IMG/VR virus record: IMGVR_UViG_3300037010_001275
Location: 30,985-94,984 of that record
DNA from: a virus
Reading direction: 5' to 3' (one strand)
Length of the DNA: 64,000 nt
The notes below the pieces were generated by a model. That model made no database searches and was not told the origin of the DNA. It saw only the letters and a program-made list of their open reading frames with translations. Below are positions 32,718 to 41,646 of the stretch, in pieces (the stretch's first letter is position 1; every line of letters begins with the position of its first letter). The translations under genes were made by a program, and so were the position numbers.

Positions 32718-35700
32718 CGATCTGGTCGTACTGGCTCGGCGGGATGTCGCCGAGCTAATCGAGCACTGCCGGAAGATTGTCGTAAAGGACCAAGATTTAG
32801 CGGATTCGCTCGAAACATCTGAGAGTATGATCGAAGCGTCAAGATACCTCGAGGTTTACTATAAGATCGATAAGTACCCATACCACGAAATCATCAAGAT
32901 GGCGATCCTCGAGAAAGTCATCGGACTAGACCGTGCCGAGGATACCGTACTAGCTGCAGATGTTCGTACGTCCATCGAGGCGATGACGGACATCACAAAC
33001 CAGCAAAGGGCTGAGGCCCTTATGATCCTCGATCGGCTGACTATGCCGTCTGGCGGAATCACGGCGAGCATTGTGGATAACGACATCGATGCAATCCGCG
33101 AGTATTACATGAATCAATACACGGACAAGAACCCGTATTACTACGACCTCCAGGTAAACAACGCGATACCGCCTTGGAAGAGCCGCTTGGCTGAAGACTT
33201 CGAGATTCTCAAAGAGCCGAACACCAGTGGCAGCTCGCTACTCAGCTCGTTTTCCTCAACGTACTCGAAGATCCGCCGTTACTTCATGACTGTCATGTAC
33301 ACCAAGGCATACTCAAAGGACATGGTTGGCAAGACGGCGTCAGGTGAACCAATTAACTATTATAAGGCTTACTGCCGCCTCATGGTATGCACGATGACGA
33401 TCGTTGAGCTGATGAATAACAAACTTGAGTTCCCGCTTGACATTGGCTACATCGACGAGTACTCTGTTGATCAGCTGCTCTTCTCCTTTGGATTCACGGA
33501 ATTTAAAAAGTTTCCGATGTATTACAAGAAAAGCATCGCCTTGAAGATTAACACGCTTATCAGACATCGTGGAACCGATAACGTGTTCGTCGACATCCTT
33601 AAGATATTTGACTTTGATGGTATCAACATCATTAAATTCTATCTGACGAAGTACAGGTCCGGTAATGAAACCAAGCAGCTTGATGACATTGAGATCGAGC
33701 CTCGCTTCCTCGGCCATAGTGTTAAGACTGAAGGTCTGCAGCAGGCCATGAAGAACGGTACATACCGTGAGTATTCATTTGATGCCATGACTCAAGATGA
33801 CCAGTACTGGATCGCCACAAAAGATGAGGTGTCTGCGGAGGAGTTCGATTTCCTTCCGTCGAAGTATTTCTCGATCGAGGGAGACTTCCGCATGTGGCGT
33901 GATGTGATGAACCTTGCATACTTCGTCAGTCTGATCCGGAAGCTCAAGAAGGACCATGCTTTCCGTACGCATTTGTCGCTACACGCGTCGGAGATCTCTC
34001 AGAACGAGTTGTTCATCGATGAGTTGATCCTTGCAGCGCAGATCTTGCTGATCGACTTCTACAATGTCGAGGACCTGATTCAGTTCGAGCATGAGTCCAT
34101 CCAGAAGATCTACTCGTTCGACGATAAGGATGACTCGAGTCTGAACATTGACGTCTTTGGCACTGATGCGCTGATACCGAACTCCTATGTGAATGAAAAC
34201 TATGTCCTCGAACGTGTTGACTCGTATGACTCCATTCAGGACAAGGAGCTTGAGAAGATCTTCATCAAGGATTTGAAAGTTCTCGACAACTTTCTTGCAT
34301 ATCAGGATAAGACCTCCTCTGATGGCGACCAGCTCATGACTTATGCGCAGTACAAAAAGTATAAGACATTGTATCAGACGAAGTTCCTCGCCGATTATAA
34401 CCTATCGGAATATCATGGCTTCTCAACCTACACGGAGTATCTGCAATTCAATGGAAATCCTGATCTCTACAAGTATGTCGCTGAGGCAAAGGAATCCACT
34501 GATCAAGACTTGAAGCACGCCAAGATTACGTACTTACTCTCGGCGCTGAAGGAGTACTCATACTTCCTTGACATCTCGTTTAACCGGATGGTGTCAGATC
34601 TGATCGTTGAATACATCACGACGACGATCAACGTCTTTAAATCGTACACTGTCTCGATGAAGGATTTCAAAATCCTCTACAAGTGGAACGAGAAGAATTT
34701 CTTTGAGATGTACGATAGTGACAATAAGCACGGCTATTTCGTGTGGGACTGGAAGGTTCGATTCAAGGACTTCAAAAACAAGATTCACCCCGGTCTCGGG
34801 ACTGTGACCAACAACTCCTACACCCAGTCACCGCCGAGGGATATGAACCTTGCAGATAGCCAGCGGTTTCATGACTGGTTCTATCTGAGCGACCGAATGA
34901 CTGTGTTTCGCGACAGAGAGACATTTCATGGTTGGTTCTTCAAGAAGGATAAAGTCAAGTACTTCGATGAGAGCGTGTTTCACGGTTTCTTCAAGAGCTC
35001 TGGGGTGATGGCCTTCGGTGACAGCCTGACCAACAAGCACGTGTATGGATATACACTCCGCAATCGCCGGATGCACTATGCAGATCGGATCGACTACGAC
35101 ACAGCGCCGGGAGTAGATTACTGGTACTTAGATAAGAACATGCGGTTCTACCGCGAGTTTGTGATAACTTGGTCCAAGTATCGCCTTACCGATTTACTTG
35201 CCTTCGGCGACAGCCTAGGAAATCGTACGTCCATTCATCTTAGTGATTCTATGATAAGATTCATGGAAACACAAAGGAAATCTGCTGGATTCTTCAAGAT
35301 TGACTCGAGAAAGTATCGCGAGTTTGTGCTTACAGAAGCACAGTGGACAAAGGCCGACGTCTCTACGCTGAATGATCTTACCGGATTCTCAGTCGTGATT
35401 CCCAGTGGCATCTCTGACTCAGCAATGCTCTTAGATCGTTTTGGCGACGAGCAAGTCCGGTGGAAAGATAAAGATGCCAATCTGTATCTTGTCGATAAGT
35501 ACTACTTGTACATGAAAAGAGTTGAGCTCCCAATGATTGATCGTCACATGATAAACGATTGGGCGTATCTGTCAACAAATAAGTACACTCTTCATGATCA
35601 GCGTAAGTTCCTTACCGACCGAATCTTTCCGGGTAAAGCTTCAGCAGTACTCTTCAACAGGGCGGCTTTCGCACCAGACCGTCTTGGGCTGTATGAGTCC

Positions 35701-35988
35701 AACTGGTTTAAAGACCAGTATACACTAGTCGATCAAACTAGCTGGAAGGTCTCTCAGACCTCGAAGCTGGACCGACGCAATTTTGCTGACCGTGGTGTCA
35801 TCAGCAGTCAGCGTATCTTGGCGATCAGGAACGACAAATTCAAGTTCATGGATGGAGAGAAAGTCTTCGTAGATGCATTGATCATCGATATCGTAAGCGC
35901 TCAGGATCTTTCTGATTTCAAAGCTTCTGCCACTGACTCTGATCATTTTGTCATCATGGACCGCTTCGAGATTGTAGTGCACGAGTAA
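32704..35988 (+). CDS. Very large tail/baseplate structural protein, 1094 residues
   Basis: Starts at ATG 32704 inside the o-spanin gene. The N-terminal 650 residues are helical and acidic (for example IVDNDIDAIREYYMNQYTDK). The C-terminal 400 residues form a run of short Asp/Arg/Trp/Phe motifs (FHDWFYLSDRMTVFRDRETF, FHGWFFKKDKVKYF, FHGFFKSSGVMAFGDSL, SRKYREFVLTEAQWTK), suggesting a repeated strand-turn unit. This looks like a large baseplate or fibre-connecting protein. No close family recognised. Followed by another structural gene. Confidence 0.65.
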   Translation: MTTSNDLVVLARRDVAELIEHCRKIVVKDQDLADSLETSESMIEASRYLEVYYKIDKYPYHEIIKMAILEKVIGLDRAEDTVLAADVRTSIEAMTDITNQQRAEALMILDRLTMPSGGITASIVDNDIDAIREYYMNQYTDKNPYYYDLQVNNAIPPWKSRLAEDFEILKEPNTSGSSLLSSFSSTYSKIRRYFMTVMYTKAYSKDMVGKTASGEPINYYKAYCRLMVCTMTIVELMNNKLEFPLDIGYIDEYSVDQLLFSFGFTEFKKFPMYYKKSIALKINTLIRHRGTDNVFVDILKIFDFDGINIIKFYLTKYRSGNETKQLDDIEIEPRFLGHSVKTEGLQQAMKNGTYREYSFDAMTQDDQYWIATKDEVSAEEFDFLPSKYFSIEGDFRMWRDVMNLAYFVSLIRKLKKDHAFRTHLSLHASEISQNELFIDELILAAQILLIDFYNVEDLIQFEHESIQKIYSFDDKDDSSLNIDVFGTDALIPNSYVNENYVLERVDSYDSIQDKELEKIFIKDLKVLDNFLAYQDKTSSDGDQLMTYAQYKKYKTLYQTKFLADYNLSEYHGFSTYTEYLQFNGNPDLYKYVAEAKESTDQDLKHAKITYLLSALKEYSYFLDISFNRMVSDLIVEYITTTINVFKSYTVSMKDFKILYKWNEKNFFEMYDSDNKHGYFVWDWKVRFKDFKNKIHPGLGTVTNNSYTQSPPRDMNLADSQRFHDWFYLSDRMTVFRDRETFHGWFFKKDKVKYFDESVFHGFFKSSGVMAFGDSLTNKHVYGYTLRNRRMHYADRIDYDTAPGVDYWYLDKNMRFYREFVITWSKYRLTDLLAFGDSLGNRTSIHLSDSMIRFMETQRKSAGFFKIDSRKYREFVLTEAQWTKADVSTLNDLTGFSVVIPSGISDSAMLLDRFGDEQVRWKDKDANLYLVDKYYLYMKRVELPMIDRHMINDWAYLSTNKYTLHDQRKFLTDRIFPGKASAVLFNRAAFAPDRLGLYESNWFKDQYTLVDQTSWKVSQTSKLDRRNFADRGVISSQRILAIRNDKFKFMDGEKVFVDALIIDIVSAQDLSDFKASATDSDHFVIMDRFEIVVHE

Positions 35989-36031
35989 CACAAGTTTAGT
36001 CATTTCCTAATCAGTTTCAGGAACCAGAACC

Positions 36032-36748
36032 ATGAATGATATCAAAGAATTGAGCTTCGAAGAACAGCTTCTCTTCAAGGACAATAAGGTCGACGGTCGC
36101 AAGCAATCTCAATTGGGAGGCTTTGTCGTCGTTAAGGATGCCGACTCTGGCAAGATCCTGCTGGCCAAAAAGAACCTTGTGGTCCGTCGTGGCCGCGAGA
36201 TGACCCTCCGTCAGATCTTTCGTATCCCCGGCTCCATCACCGACGAGACCGAGTCCACACTGAAGGATAAGAGCATCCTGCTGTTTGGTATTGGTTCCGG
36301 TGGTGCCCCCAACAACGATCCGTTTAATCCATTCGCACCGACCCCCTCCGATACCGATCTAAACGCTGCAATGCCATTCCGTATTACGACCTCCGCTGCT
36401 CCGATGCCGCCCAGCGACGTTCCCCTGTACACCGATGGCCGTACTTCTACTGGTGGTGCTACCGAGTGGTTCAAGAAGACTTTCAGCAACGGCCACGGCG
36501 AGATCACGATCGACCCGGCTACTGACGAGACTTTCGTCAAGCTACAGCTGCAGATCACCAAGGACGATGCTCGTGATCGTTTCGTGAATGAGCTAGCTCT
36601 GTATTGGGCTAGGTTTAACAGTTCAGCGACGGACATGAATGTCAAATACACCGAGTACACGATGTTCTCCCGCATCACATTCTTGACGGAGCCGCTGCCG
36701 AGCAATACCAATAAAGCGTTAGACATAGATTATTATGTTTACTTATAA
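36032..36748 (+). CDS. Probable baseplate/tail structural protein, 238 residues
   Basis: Begins with helical MNDIKELSFEEQLLF, then strands (LGGFVVVKDADSGKILLAKK) and a Pro/Asn-rich loop (GGAPNNDPFNPFAPTP). The end (SRITFLTEPLPSNT and DIDYYVYL) resembles the oligomerising domain of tail proteins whose N-terminus docks to the baseplate. AGGA precedes ATG 36032. Role inferred from style and position after the 1094-residue protein. Confidence 0.6.
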   Translation: MNDIKELSFEEQLLFKDNKVDGRKQSQLGGFVVVKDADSGKILLAKKNLVVRRGREMTLRQIFRIPGSITDETESTLKDKSILLFGIGSGGAPNNDPFNPFAPTPSDTDLNAAMPFRITTSAAPMPPSDVPLYTDGRTSTGGATEWFKKTFSNGHGEITIDPATDETFVKLQLQITKDDARDRFVNELALYWARFNSSATDMNVKYTEYTMFSRITFLTEPLPSNTNKALDIDYYVYL

Positions 36749-36817
36749 CTGCATTGCATCGGTAAAAGAGGATCCTTCTGCCTTCGGGTAGAGGAGTTTT
36801 CAAGCCACGGAGGAAAT

Positions 36818-37003
36818 ATGATTACCGTTAATGAAATCGTCGCCAGTCTTCTTTCGGAAGATCCCACTGATCCGAAGCGCCGGGAATTGGAAAAGGGCCT
36901 GACCTATAAGGAGGCCATGAAGCAATTCCCTTACAGTCCGAAGATGGGGGATTGCCGTGGTTTTAGCTATGATCCTGACACCGGGATCGCTACCTGGATG
37001 TAA
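36818..37003 (+). CDS. Hypothetical protein, 61 residues
   Basis: Small protein MITVNEIVASLLSEDPT...ATWM with a strong binding site (GGAGGAAAT). Contains LTYKEAMKQFPYSPKMGDC. No family recognised. Followed directly by a long-stem terminator, so it closes the late plus-strand unit. Confidence 0.65.
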   Translation: MITVNEIVASLLSEDPTDPKRRELEKGLTYKEAMKQFPYSPKMGDCRGFSYDPDTGIATWM

Positions 37004-37004
37004 C

Positions 37005-37050
37005 AAAAAAAAAATTAGGAGAATGCTGCGCAGCATTCTCCTAATTTTAC
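37005..37050. terminator. Bidirectional long-stem terminator
   Basis: Ten A (37005-37014), then a 16-base perfect inverted repeat ATTAGGAGAATGCTGC / complement (37014-37045) and a T-run. It ends the plus-strand unit and the convergent minus-strand gene 37435-37082. Confidence 0.9.
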
Positions 37051-37081
37051 ATCCCTTGGAGATACGACTCATGGTAGCATC

Positions 37082-37435
37082 TCAAAAATAGTAACTAAAA
37101 ATTTTTGTACATTTTATGCGATCCCACTCCCCTAGGAGAAAGGACTTTTCAAAGCCGTTGCCGTTAATGCAGGCGCTGGTGACGTATAGATCACTATCAG
37201 TGATCCTGCTCTCGTACAATTCCTGGTTGTATTTAGCAATTGCTAGGGAGTCGGGATTACCCACCGGCTTCACGAGAAATGCTGTGAAGGACTCGTTTTC
37301 ACGCATCCTCAGCACGTTGCACAGTACGAGCTTACTCCTGTATTGACCAAAGTCGGCCCTGTTGCCGAACTGGACAAGAGCTAGTCCGCCATCTCTTATA
37401 TGATCAGCGGTTTGAGTTTTGACTTGGTTGGTCAT
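37082..37435 (-). CDS. Hypothetical protein, 117 residues
   Basis: Starts MTNQVKTQTADHIRDGGLAL at ATG 37435 with AGGAG six bases before. A longer frame from 37507 lacks a binding site and would place a signal-like stretch in front. Middle and end: YRSKLVLCNVLRMRENE, SDLYVTSACINGNGFEKSF. No family recognised. A TATATTATTTT element 107-117 bases upstream is the likely promoter, making this a one-gene unit. Confidence 0.65.
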   Translation of the reverse strand: MTNQVKTQTADHIRDGGLALVQFGNRADFGQYRSKLVLCNVLRMRENESFTAFLVKPVGNPDSLAIAKYNQELYESRITDSDLYVTSACINGNGFEKSFLLGEWDRIKCTKIFSYYF

Positions 37436-37541
37436 TTCATTCTCCTTAAGAAAGGTTGATTGTCCAGTAACGCCGACCAAGGCGATCACTGGAAGAAGTT
37501 TATGCAAATAGGGTTCCGGTATTAACGCCTATTCATCTACA

Positions 37542-37552
37542 AAAATAATATA
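37542..37552 (-). promoter_or_regulatory. TATATTA-type promoter
   Basis: Minus strand GTATATTATTTTTG. The same 11-base core TATATTATTTT occurs at 37918-37928 and 57010-57020. The core TATATTA resembles the AT-rich early promoter element described for phiKZ. It directs the 37435-37082 unit. Confidence 0.65.
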
Positions 37553-37616
37553 CTTCCGAAGCCCTCTTAGATACAGTAAGCTTAAGCTCATTTTCTTCCT
37601 ACAATCATTGGAACAT

Positions 37617-37651
37617 AAAAAAAAAGAAGAGTTACCGAAAGGCAACTCTTC
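37617..37651 (-). terminator. Hairpin terminator
   Basis: GAAGAGTTGCC / GGTAACTCTTC stem with a four-base loop on the minus strand (one mismatch), followed by nine T. It ends the transcript expected from the promoter at 37918-37928. Confidence 0.8.
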
Positions 37652-37915
37652 ACTGTTTTGCTGCGACCTCACCCCCACCAATCATTTCAGATGGGTTCCT
37701 TCTCTGCCCCAGGCCAGTGGGGTTTGTAGATCTCTCTATCCGCTGGTTCGGAATACCTCTTCTGTTACCTTCTTACTACGTGTTCAGGGGATCTACTCTG
37801 AAGGCATAGCCTAGAGTACCAGTTATATTAGCACTGAGTTACTATACTATAGGCTAGACTTGCGCCTAGTTATAGAAGAGAACCTAGACGACGTCACTGC
37901 TATCGCTTCGGTTCA
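37652..37915 (-). ncRNA. Candidate noncoding RNA between a promoter and a terminator
   Basis: About 260-300 bases lie between a TATATTATTTT promoter and a strong terminator, with no frame above a few codons on the minus strand. Foldable parts include CTATA-A-CTAG...CTAG-CC-TATAG near 37840-37868 and CCCCACTGGCCTGGGG near 37715-37730. I know no named RNA family that matches. It could be a regulatory RNA or a degraded gene. Confidence 0.45.
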
Positions 37916-37917
37916 TG

Positions 37918-37928
37918 AAAATAATATA
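37918..37928 (-). promoter_or_regulatory. TATATTA-type promoter
   Basis: Minus strand GGGTATATTATTTTCATG. The extended match GGGTATATTATTTT is identical to that at 57010. Drives the candidate RNA at 37915-37617. Confidence 0.65.
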
Positions 37929-38198
37929 CCCATAAAGAGTGGGCAGATACGGTTTTCGCTCGAGCATAGGAAAAGAAAGAAGCCCCCATCTAGTAGCAGT
38001 GGGATCTTTCGATCATTGCTCTACCTATGAGTAGTCAATACTTGTGTTATCTGATACAGAGATACGTTCGTCACAGCCAAGGTGAGGAAGTTTTAGCGCG
38101 TAAAAGAAAAGAAAGGCACACCAAAGATGCTTTCTCCAATAAGGTAACGCAGATTGAACATTTTTCTAGTTAATTTCACACAAGAAAGAGATTGTGCC
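37929..38198. other. Region without a recognised gene
   Basis: 270 bases between the divergent promoter at 37918 and the AAA+ ATPase gene. Nothing coding is visible on either strand. It presumably holds the plus-strand promoter and leader of the ATPase gene, but I cannot point to a clear element. Confidence 0.5.
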
Positions 38199-39479
38199 AT
38201 GCTTTTTTCAGAGAATCAATGGACAACTGACAACCTACTTAGAGGTCTGCTCAACGAGGGCACGGGCAGCTCTGATCACCCGATGGCCAAAGCTATCATC
38301 GCAAGCCCTCTAAAGCAAGCCTTCCAAACGATCAGTCTCGTCGAGGCTGGTAAGCGTGCGACCGGGACACAGGGCAACATGAACTTCGCCCGCTTCATTC
38401 TTGGCAACGGGAAGGAGTTCGAGTTCGTCGAGTTTCTTTCTAAGGACCCATCCTTCAAGACGGTTGATGGCGTCGTCATGTACAAGGACCACGTTCCGGA
38501 ACGCACTGCGTACCTGAAGTCTCCAGCTCCGACCGACAAGTTCCTCGCTAGTTTATACGAGCAGAGCCACCCGGAGATTTCACTTCGGGAGAGCGGCATG
38601 AACACGCTGATGATGGTGACATCGATCCTGACGTCGCTGTTTGGCCTGATGTTCATGGGTAAGTGGATTTGGCAGAACTTCGTCTCTAGTCGCGACGAGG
38701 ACCACGCCAAGGTCACGGCGGAGCAACGCCTCAACGAGTTCCTCTTCCAGGGCCAAAAGAAGGACGAGGCGGTTTTCGACATCTATAAGACGACGGTCGG
38801 CTACATCCGCAACCTCATCGACGGCAAAGGCCGGGGTGTTGTACTATATGGCATGCCCGGAACTTCTAAGACGTATATCGTGCGTCGCACGTTGTATTTC
38901 GCGAACCTCACCCCTGACAAGGATTATGTCATCGTCAAGGGCTCGAGCGCTAGTGCCGAGCAGAACATCAAGATCATCTACTCAACGCTCTACAAGTACA
39001 ATGACAAAATCATCGTCTTTGACGACTTCGACAGTGCCCTTGAAGACCAAAATGTCATCAATCTGTTGAAGGCAGCACTCGATTCCTACCCGGTTCGCAT
39101 CGTCTCAATGCCCGACTTGTCGCAGTTTAGCATGAAAGACGAGCCCCTTCCTTCTCGCTTTGAGTTCACCGGGAAGATCATCATCATCACTAACAAAATG
39201 AACATCGACACAGCGATTCTGTCCCGCGTCCAGAGCGTGAAGGTCACGTTCACGCCGGAGCAGTTCAAGGACAGCATTGGCAAGATGTTGAAGTTCATCA
39301 ACCCAGAGGTCCCCCAAGAAATTAAGAAGGAAGTCTTTGACTACTTCACAGACTGCCTCGCAAAAGACCCGAATCTTACAATCGACTTCCGTCGATTCTC
39401 CGCTATGGTTGATATCCGCATGGCCTACCCTGACACTTGGAAGGATCAATGCCTTGGCATCCTCTACCCAAAAAATTAA
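38199..39479 (+). CDS. Membrane-anchored AAA+ ATPase
   Basis: 426 residues. The N-terminal 130 residues are of unknown fold. A membrane helix lies at about 135-157 (MMVTSILTSLFGLMFMGKWI), then the AAA+ module: Walker A YGMPGTSKT (217-225), Walker B KIIVFDDFD (270-278), sensor-1-like KIIIITNKMN, and an arginine-finger-like LSRVQSVKVTF. The order membrane helix then AAA+ recalls Bcs1- or FtsH-type membrane ATPases; no protease domain follows. ATG 38199 is chosen; an in-frame TTG at 38154 is possible. Next comes a small membrane protein gene, so a membrane complex is plausible. Confidence 0.8.
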   Translation: MLFSENQWTTDNLLRGLLNEGTGSSDHPMAKAIIASPLKQAFQTISLVEAGKRATGTQGNMNFARFILGNGKEFEFVEFLSKDPSFKTVDGVVMYKDHVPERTAYLKSPAPTDKFLASLYEQSHPEISLRESGMNTLMMVTSILTSLFGLMFMGKWIWQNFVSSRDEDHAKVTAEQRLNEFLFQGQKKDEAVFDIYKTTVGYIRNLIDGKGRGVVLYGMPGTSKTYIVRRTLYFANLTPDKDYVIVKGSSASAEQNIKIIYSTLYKYNDKIIVFDDFDSALEDQNVINLLKAALDSYPVRIVSMPDLSQFSMKDEPLPSRFEFTGKIIIITNKMNIDTAILSRVQSVKVTFTPEQFKDSIGKMLKFINPEVPQEIKKEVFDYFTDCLAKDPNLTIDFRRFSAMVDIRMAYPDTWKDQCLGILYPKN

Positions 39480-39495
39480 CCCTGAAGGAAATATC

Positions 39496-39840
39496 ATGAA
39501 AAAAATCAGCGATATCGTTAACTCGACAAACTTCGAACACGTAGGGTATTCTTTACTCTTCGCATCTGTCCTCGCCGCAGTGCTATGGCTCATCACTGGA
39601 GATCTAAAGACCTCGATTGCCGTAGGTTGTGGTTTCGGCGCAGGATTCTTCGTTGGACGTGAGCACGATCAAGCGGAGGACCGCTGGGTCAAGAAGTTTG
39701 GAGAGGGGAAGAGCTCCAATATGCCTTGGTGGGGCGGCCTCGATCTCCGTGTCTGGGATGAGATTGACCCCTGGATGGACTGGGTTCTGCCTGCCATCGT
39801 CATGTCCGTTGTGTTCTGGCTCAGCCAAACTTACCTGTAA
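39496..39840 (+). CDS. Small membrane protein, possibly holin-like
   Basis: 114 residues with three hydrophobic segments (YSLLFASVLAAVLWLIT, SIAVGCGFGAGFFVG, WVLPAIVMSVVFWLS) separated by a charged loop with REHDQAEDRWVKKFG and NMPWWGG. It resembles small phage membrane proteins of unproved holin-like role, from memory. ATG 39496 follows AAGGAAATATC, 16 bases after the ATPase gene. Confidence 0.7.
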   Translation: MKKISDIVNSTNFEHVGYSLLFASVLAAVLWLITGDLKTSIAVGCGFGAGFFVGREHDQAEDRWVKKFGEGKSSNMPWWGGLDLRVWDEIDPWMDWVLPAIVMSVVFWLSQTYL

Positions 39841-39879
39841 AAAGTCTATGTTCCACTCATAGCGAGCATGGATTTTCAG

Positions 39880-39924
39880 AAAAAAAAAAGATCCATGTCC
39901 CCTTACGGACATGGATCTTTTAGC
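39880..39924. terminator. Bidirectional hairpin terminator
   Basis: Ten A, then AAAGATCCATGTCC and its complement (39887-39920) and TTTT. The sequence just before it (about 39848-39878) is nearly repeated before the terminator at 42222. Confidence 0.9.
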
Positions 39925-39929
39925 ACGCT

Positions 39930-40520
39930 TCATTCACCACTGGAGATCATCCGCTCGAGAGCAATGATTCGTGGAGCGTGAAGCGTGTTGAAGTTCTCTT
40001 TAAGAAACGCCTCAATCTCCTCTCTGGAGCGATAGATTCCTTCGCGTATTACAAAGTCAGCCATGGCAGTAGGGATCTTTAGCATTGCGGACAACACATG
40101 TGCCGCTCCGATTTTGCGAGCAGCATATTTGTCGGCTTCTAGTTCTTGTGCCATATCAAGATGAACCTTTGGTTTATCCAAAGTATCCATGTCTTTTTCG
40201 TTGAGGGCGAAAGCTGCATCGACGTGCCCTAGGACAATGTGACCCTCTTCGTGGGCTATAACCGAAGCAATCTCTTCTTCAGAGAAGATATCTCTGGAAA
40301 AGATGTCGGTGTAAATACCGATCACATACCCATTAGGGATGGAATCGAGATTTACACTGGAGCAGATTCGGGCGCTGGCTGCCCGAATCTTATCGTTCAT
40401 GATGGAGACATATGCGCCCCCACTCTGAAGAGAGATGTGCACGGCATCGCTTCTTTCAATTTTGTATTTGTCGACCAACATGTCGACCGATATAAAATTG
40501 ATAGTAATCATGGGAATCAT
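39930..40520 (-). CDS. Zinc metallopeptidase, M48-like
   Basis: 196 residues. HEEGH at 90-94 is the zinc-binding HExxH motif and ELEAD at 126-130 supplies the third ligand in the E-x-x-x-D form of M48-type peptidases. No membrane helix is visible, unlike HtpX or Ste24. The start ATG 40520 has AAGGAG. Its own promoter (40558-40570) and terminator (39880-39924) make it a separate unit. Target unknown; host or phage regulatory protein cleavage is a guess. Confidence 0.8.
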   Translation of the reverse strand: MIPMITINFISVDMLVDKYKIERSDAVHISLQSGGAYVSIMNDKIRAASARICSSVNLDSIPNGYVIGIYTDIFSRDIFSEEEIASVIAHEEGHIVLGHVDAAFALNEKDMDTLDKPKVHLDMAQELEADKYAARKIGAAHVLSAMLKIPTAMADFVIREGIYRSREEIEAFLKENFNTLHAPRIIALERMISSGE

Positions 40521-40557
40521 TTAAACTCCTTTAAAGTTGGTTGAAAGATTCTATCAA

Positions 40558-40570
40558 GATAATGATATAC
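40558..40570 (-). promoter_or_regulatory. TATATTA-like promoter of the peptidase gene
   Basis: Minus strand GCGTATATCATTATCTTG, a one-base variant of the TATATTATT element, 38 bases before the peptidase start. Confidence 0.55.
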
Positions 40571-40596
40571 GCCTAATGCCCCCTCAGATACATTAC

Positions 40597-40636
40597 AAAA
40601 AAAAAAGACTGTACCCATAACTGGGTACAGTCCTTC
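40597..40636. terminator. Bidirectional hairpin terminator (copy A)
   Basis: A-run, then GACTGTACCCA / TGGGTACAGTC (40607-40632). Nearly the same hairpin recurs at 42222-42262, together with the bases that follow (AAATCATGCG), as part of a larger duplication. Confidence 0.9.
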
Positions 40637-40704
40637 CTAAGTCAAATCATGCGCCTTATACGCCTTTTTGACGAGGTATCATGATATATGATAAGATCAT
40701 TTAT

Positions 40705-41589
40705 TTAATCACACGCCCGATGCATCAATGGCGTCCGCTGTAGGGTGAATCCGTTCGACTCCATGATACTTTTATGGATAACAAGCCTAGCCCGCGCTTG
40801 GTCGGGGAAGCGAGGGTGAGCGTGCTTTACAATGTACGCCCGGTCGTGGCTAATATTGCTGGTCATGACCACCCCATCTCCAGGCGTTGCTTCGACAACG
40901 AAGACGACGCCGTCGCTCCGTTGAACGCGCTGCTGTGCAAAGTACTTGTCCCTGCTCCAGTCAGTACCTTCATACATCGCGTACCAGCCGTTCTCGTCTT
41001 CGCGGGCGACGATGTTGACGCCTCCAGCAATCTCAGCCAGGAGATCGTCGAGAAAGTTCTTCTCATCGAAGTCCGACCAAGAGAAGATCCCGCAGAGCTT
41101 GTCCTCGAGATCTCTGGCTAAGCCCTGCTGGATTGCAATGTCGTAGATGAGAGCGAGGGGATTCTTGCTCGGTCCTTCCCAAGCCTCAGCGTCATAAATG
41201 ATATCTCCGAACAGACAATTTTGTAGGAAAGTATCTGCTGTCTCTGCATCGAAGGACCCGTCGAGGATCTCAGCGATGCACTGCGGATACTTCTCGTAAA
41301 GTAGATTGAAGCCCTTCTGGATGGACTCGTGTTTAAAGACAGCTGGTTCTTTGTTCTTCAAGCTTACGCGGAATTCCAGCTCCGGGTCTTCGTAGACGTT
41401 CGCGTAGGCATACCAAGGATAGTTCTTGGTGTCGCCCTTCGGCTTTAGCGCGACCTTGACAATCGAGAGGGATTCGATCCAGTAATTGCTGCCGCCTTCA
41501 AATGCGGTGATCATCAGGTTTGCCACATGCTGCGCGCTGATAGTCGTCTCGGCCTTGGCAGAAAATTTGGTTTCAGATTTTTCGCTCAT
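40705..41589 (-). CDS. Hypothetical protein, duplicated family copy A
   Basis: 294 residues. Paralogue of 42294-43190: shared blocks include NYPWYAYANVYEDPELEF / NFPWYAYAKIYEDPELEF, ESIQKGFNLLYEKYPQ / ESIQKGLNLLHEKYSQ, DKYFAQQRVQRSDG / DKYFAQQYVERRDG and VFVVEATPGDGVV / VFIVEATPEDGVV. Soluble, acidic, no recognised catalytic motif. AAAGGAAA before ATG 41589. The conserved WYAY and FAQQ..(Q/E)R blocks suggest a real fold under selection. Function unknown. Confidence 0.75.
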   Translation of the reverse strand: MSEKSETKFSAKAETTISAQHVANLMITAFEGGSNYWIESLSIVKVALKPKGDTKNYPWYAYANVYEDPELEFRVSLKNKEPAVFKHESIQKGFNLLYEKYPQCIAEILDGSFDAETADTFLQNCLFGDIIYDAEAWEGPSKNPLALIYDIAIQQGLARDLEDKLCGIFSWSDFDEKNFLDDLLAEIAGGVNIVAREDENGWYAMYEGTDWSRDKYFAQQRVQRSDGVVFVVEATPGDGVVMTSNISHDRAYIVKHAHPRFPDQARARLVIHKSIMESNGFTLQRTPLMHRACD

Positions 41590-41646
41590 ATTGTTTCCTT
41601 TCTTAATTTAAATTAAGGAAGACCATTTGACCTTCTCCGCCGATGA

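Noticed and set aside
37608-37814. 68-codon plus-strand frame
   Set aside because: It begins inside the poly-A/hairpin terminator and runs antisense to the candidate RNA; no binding site.
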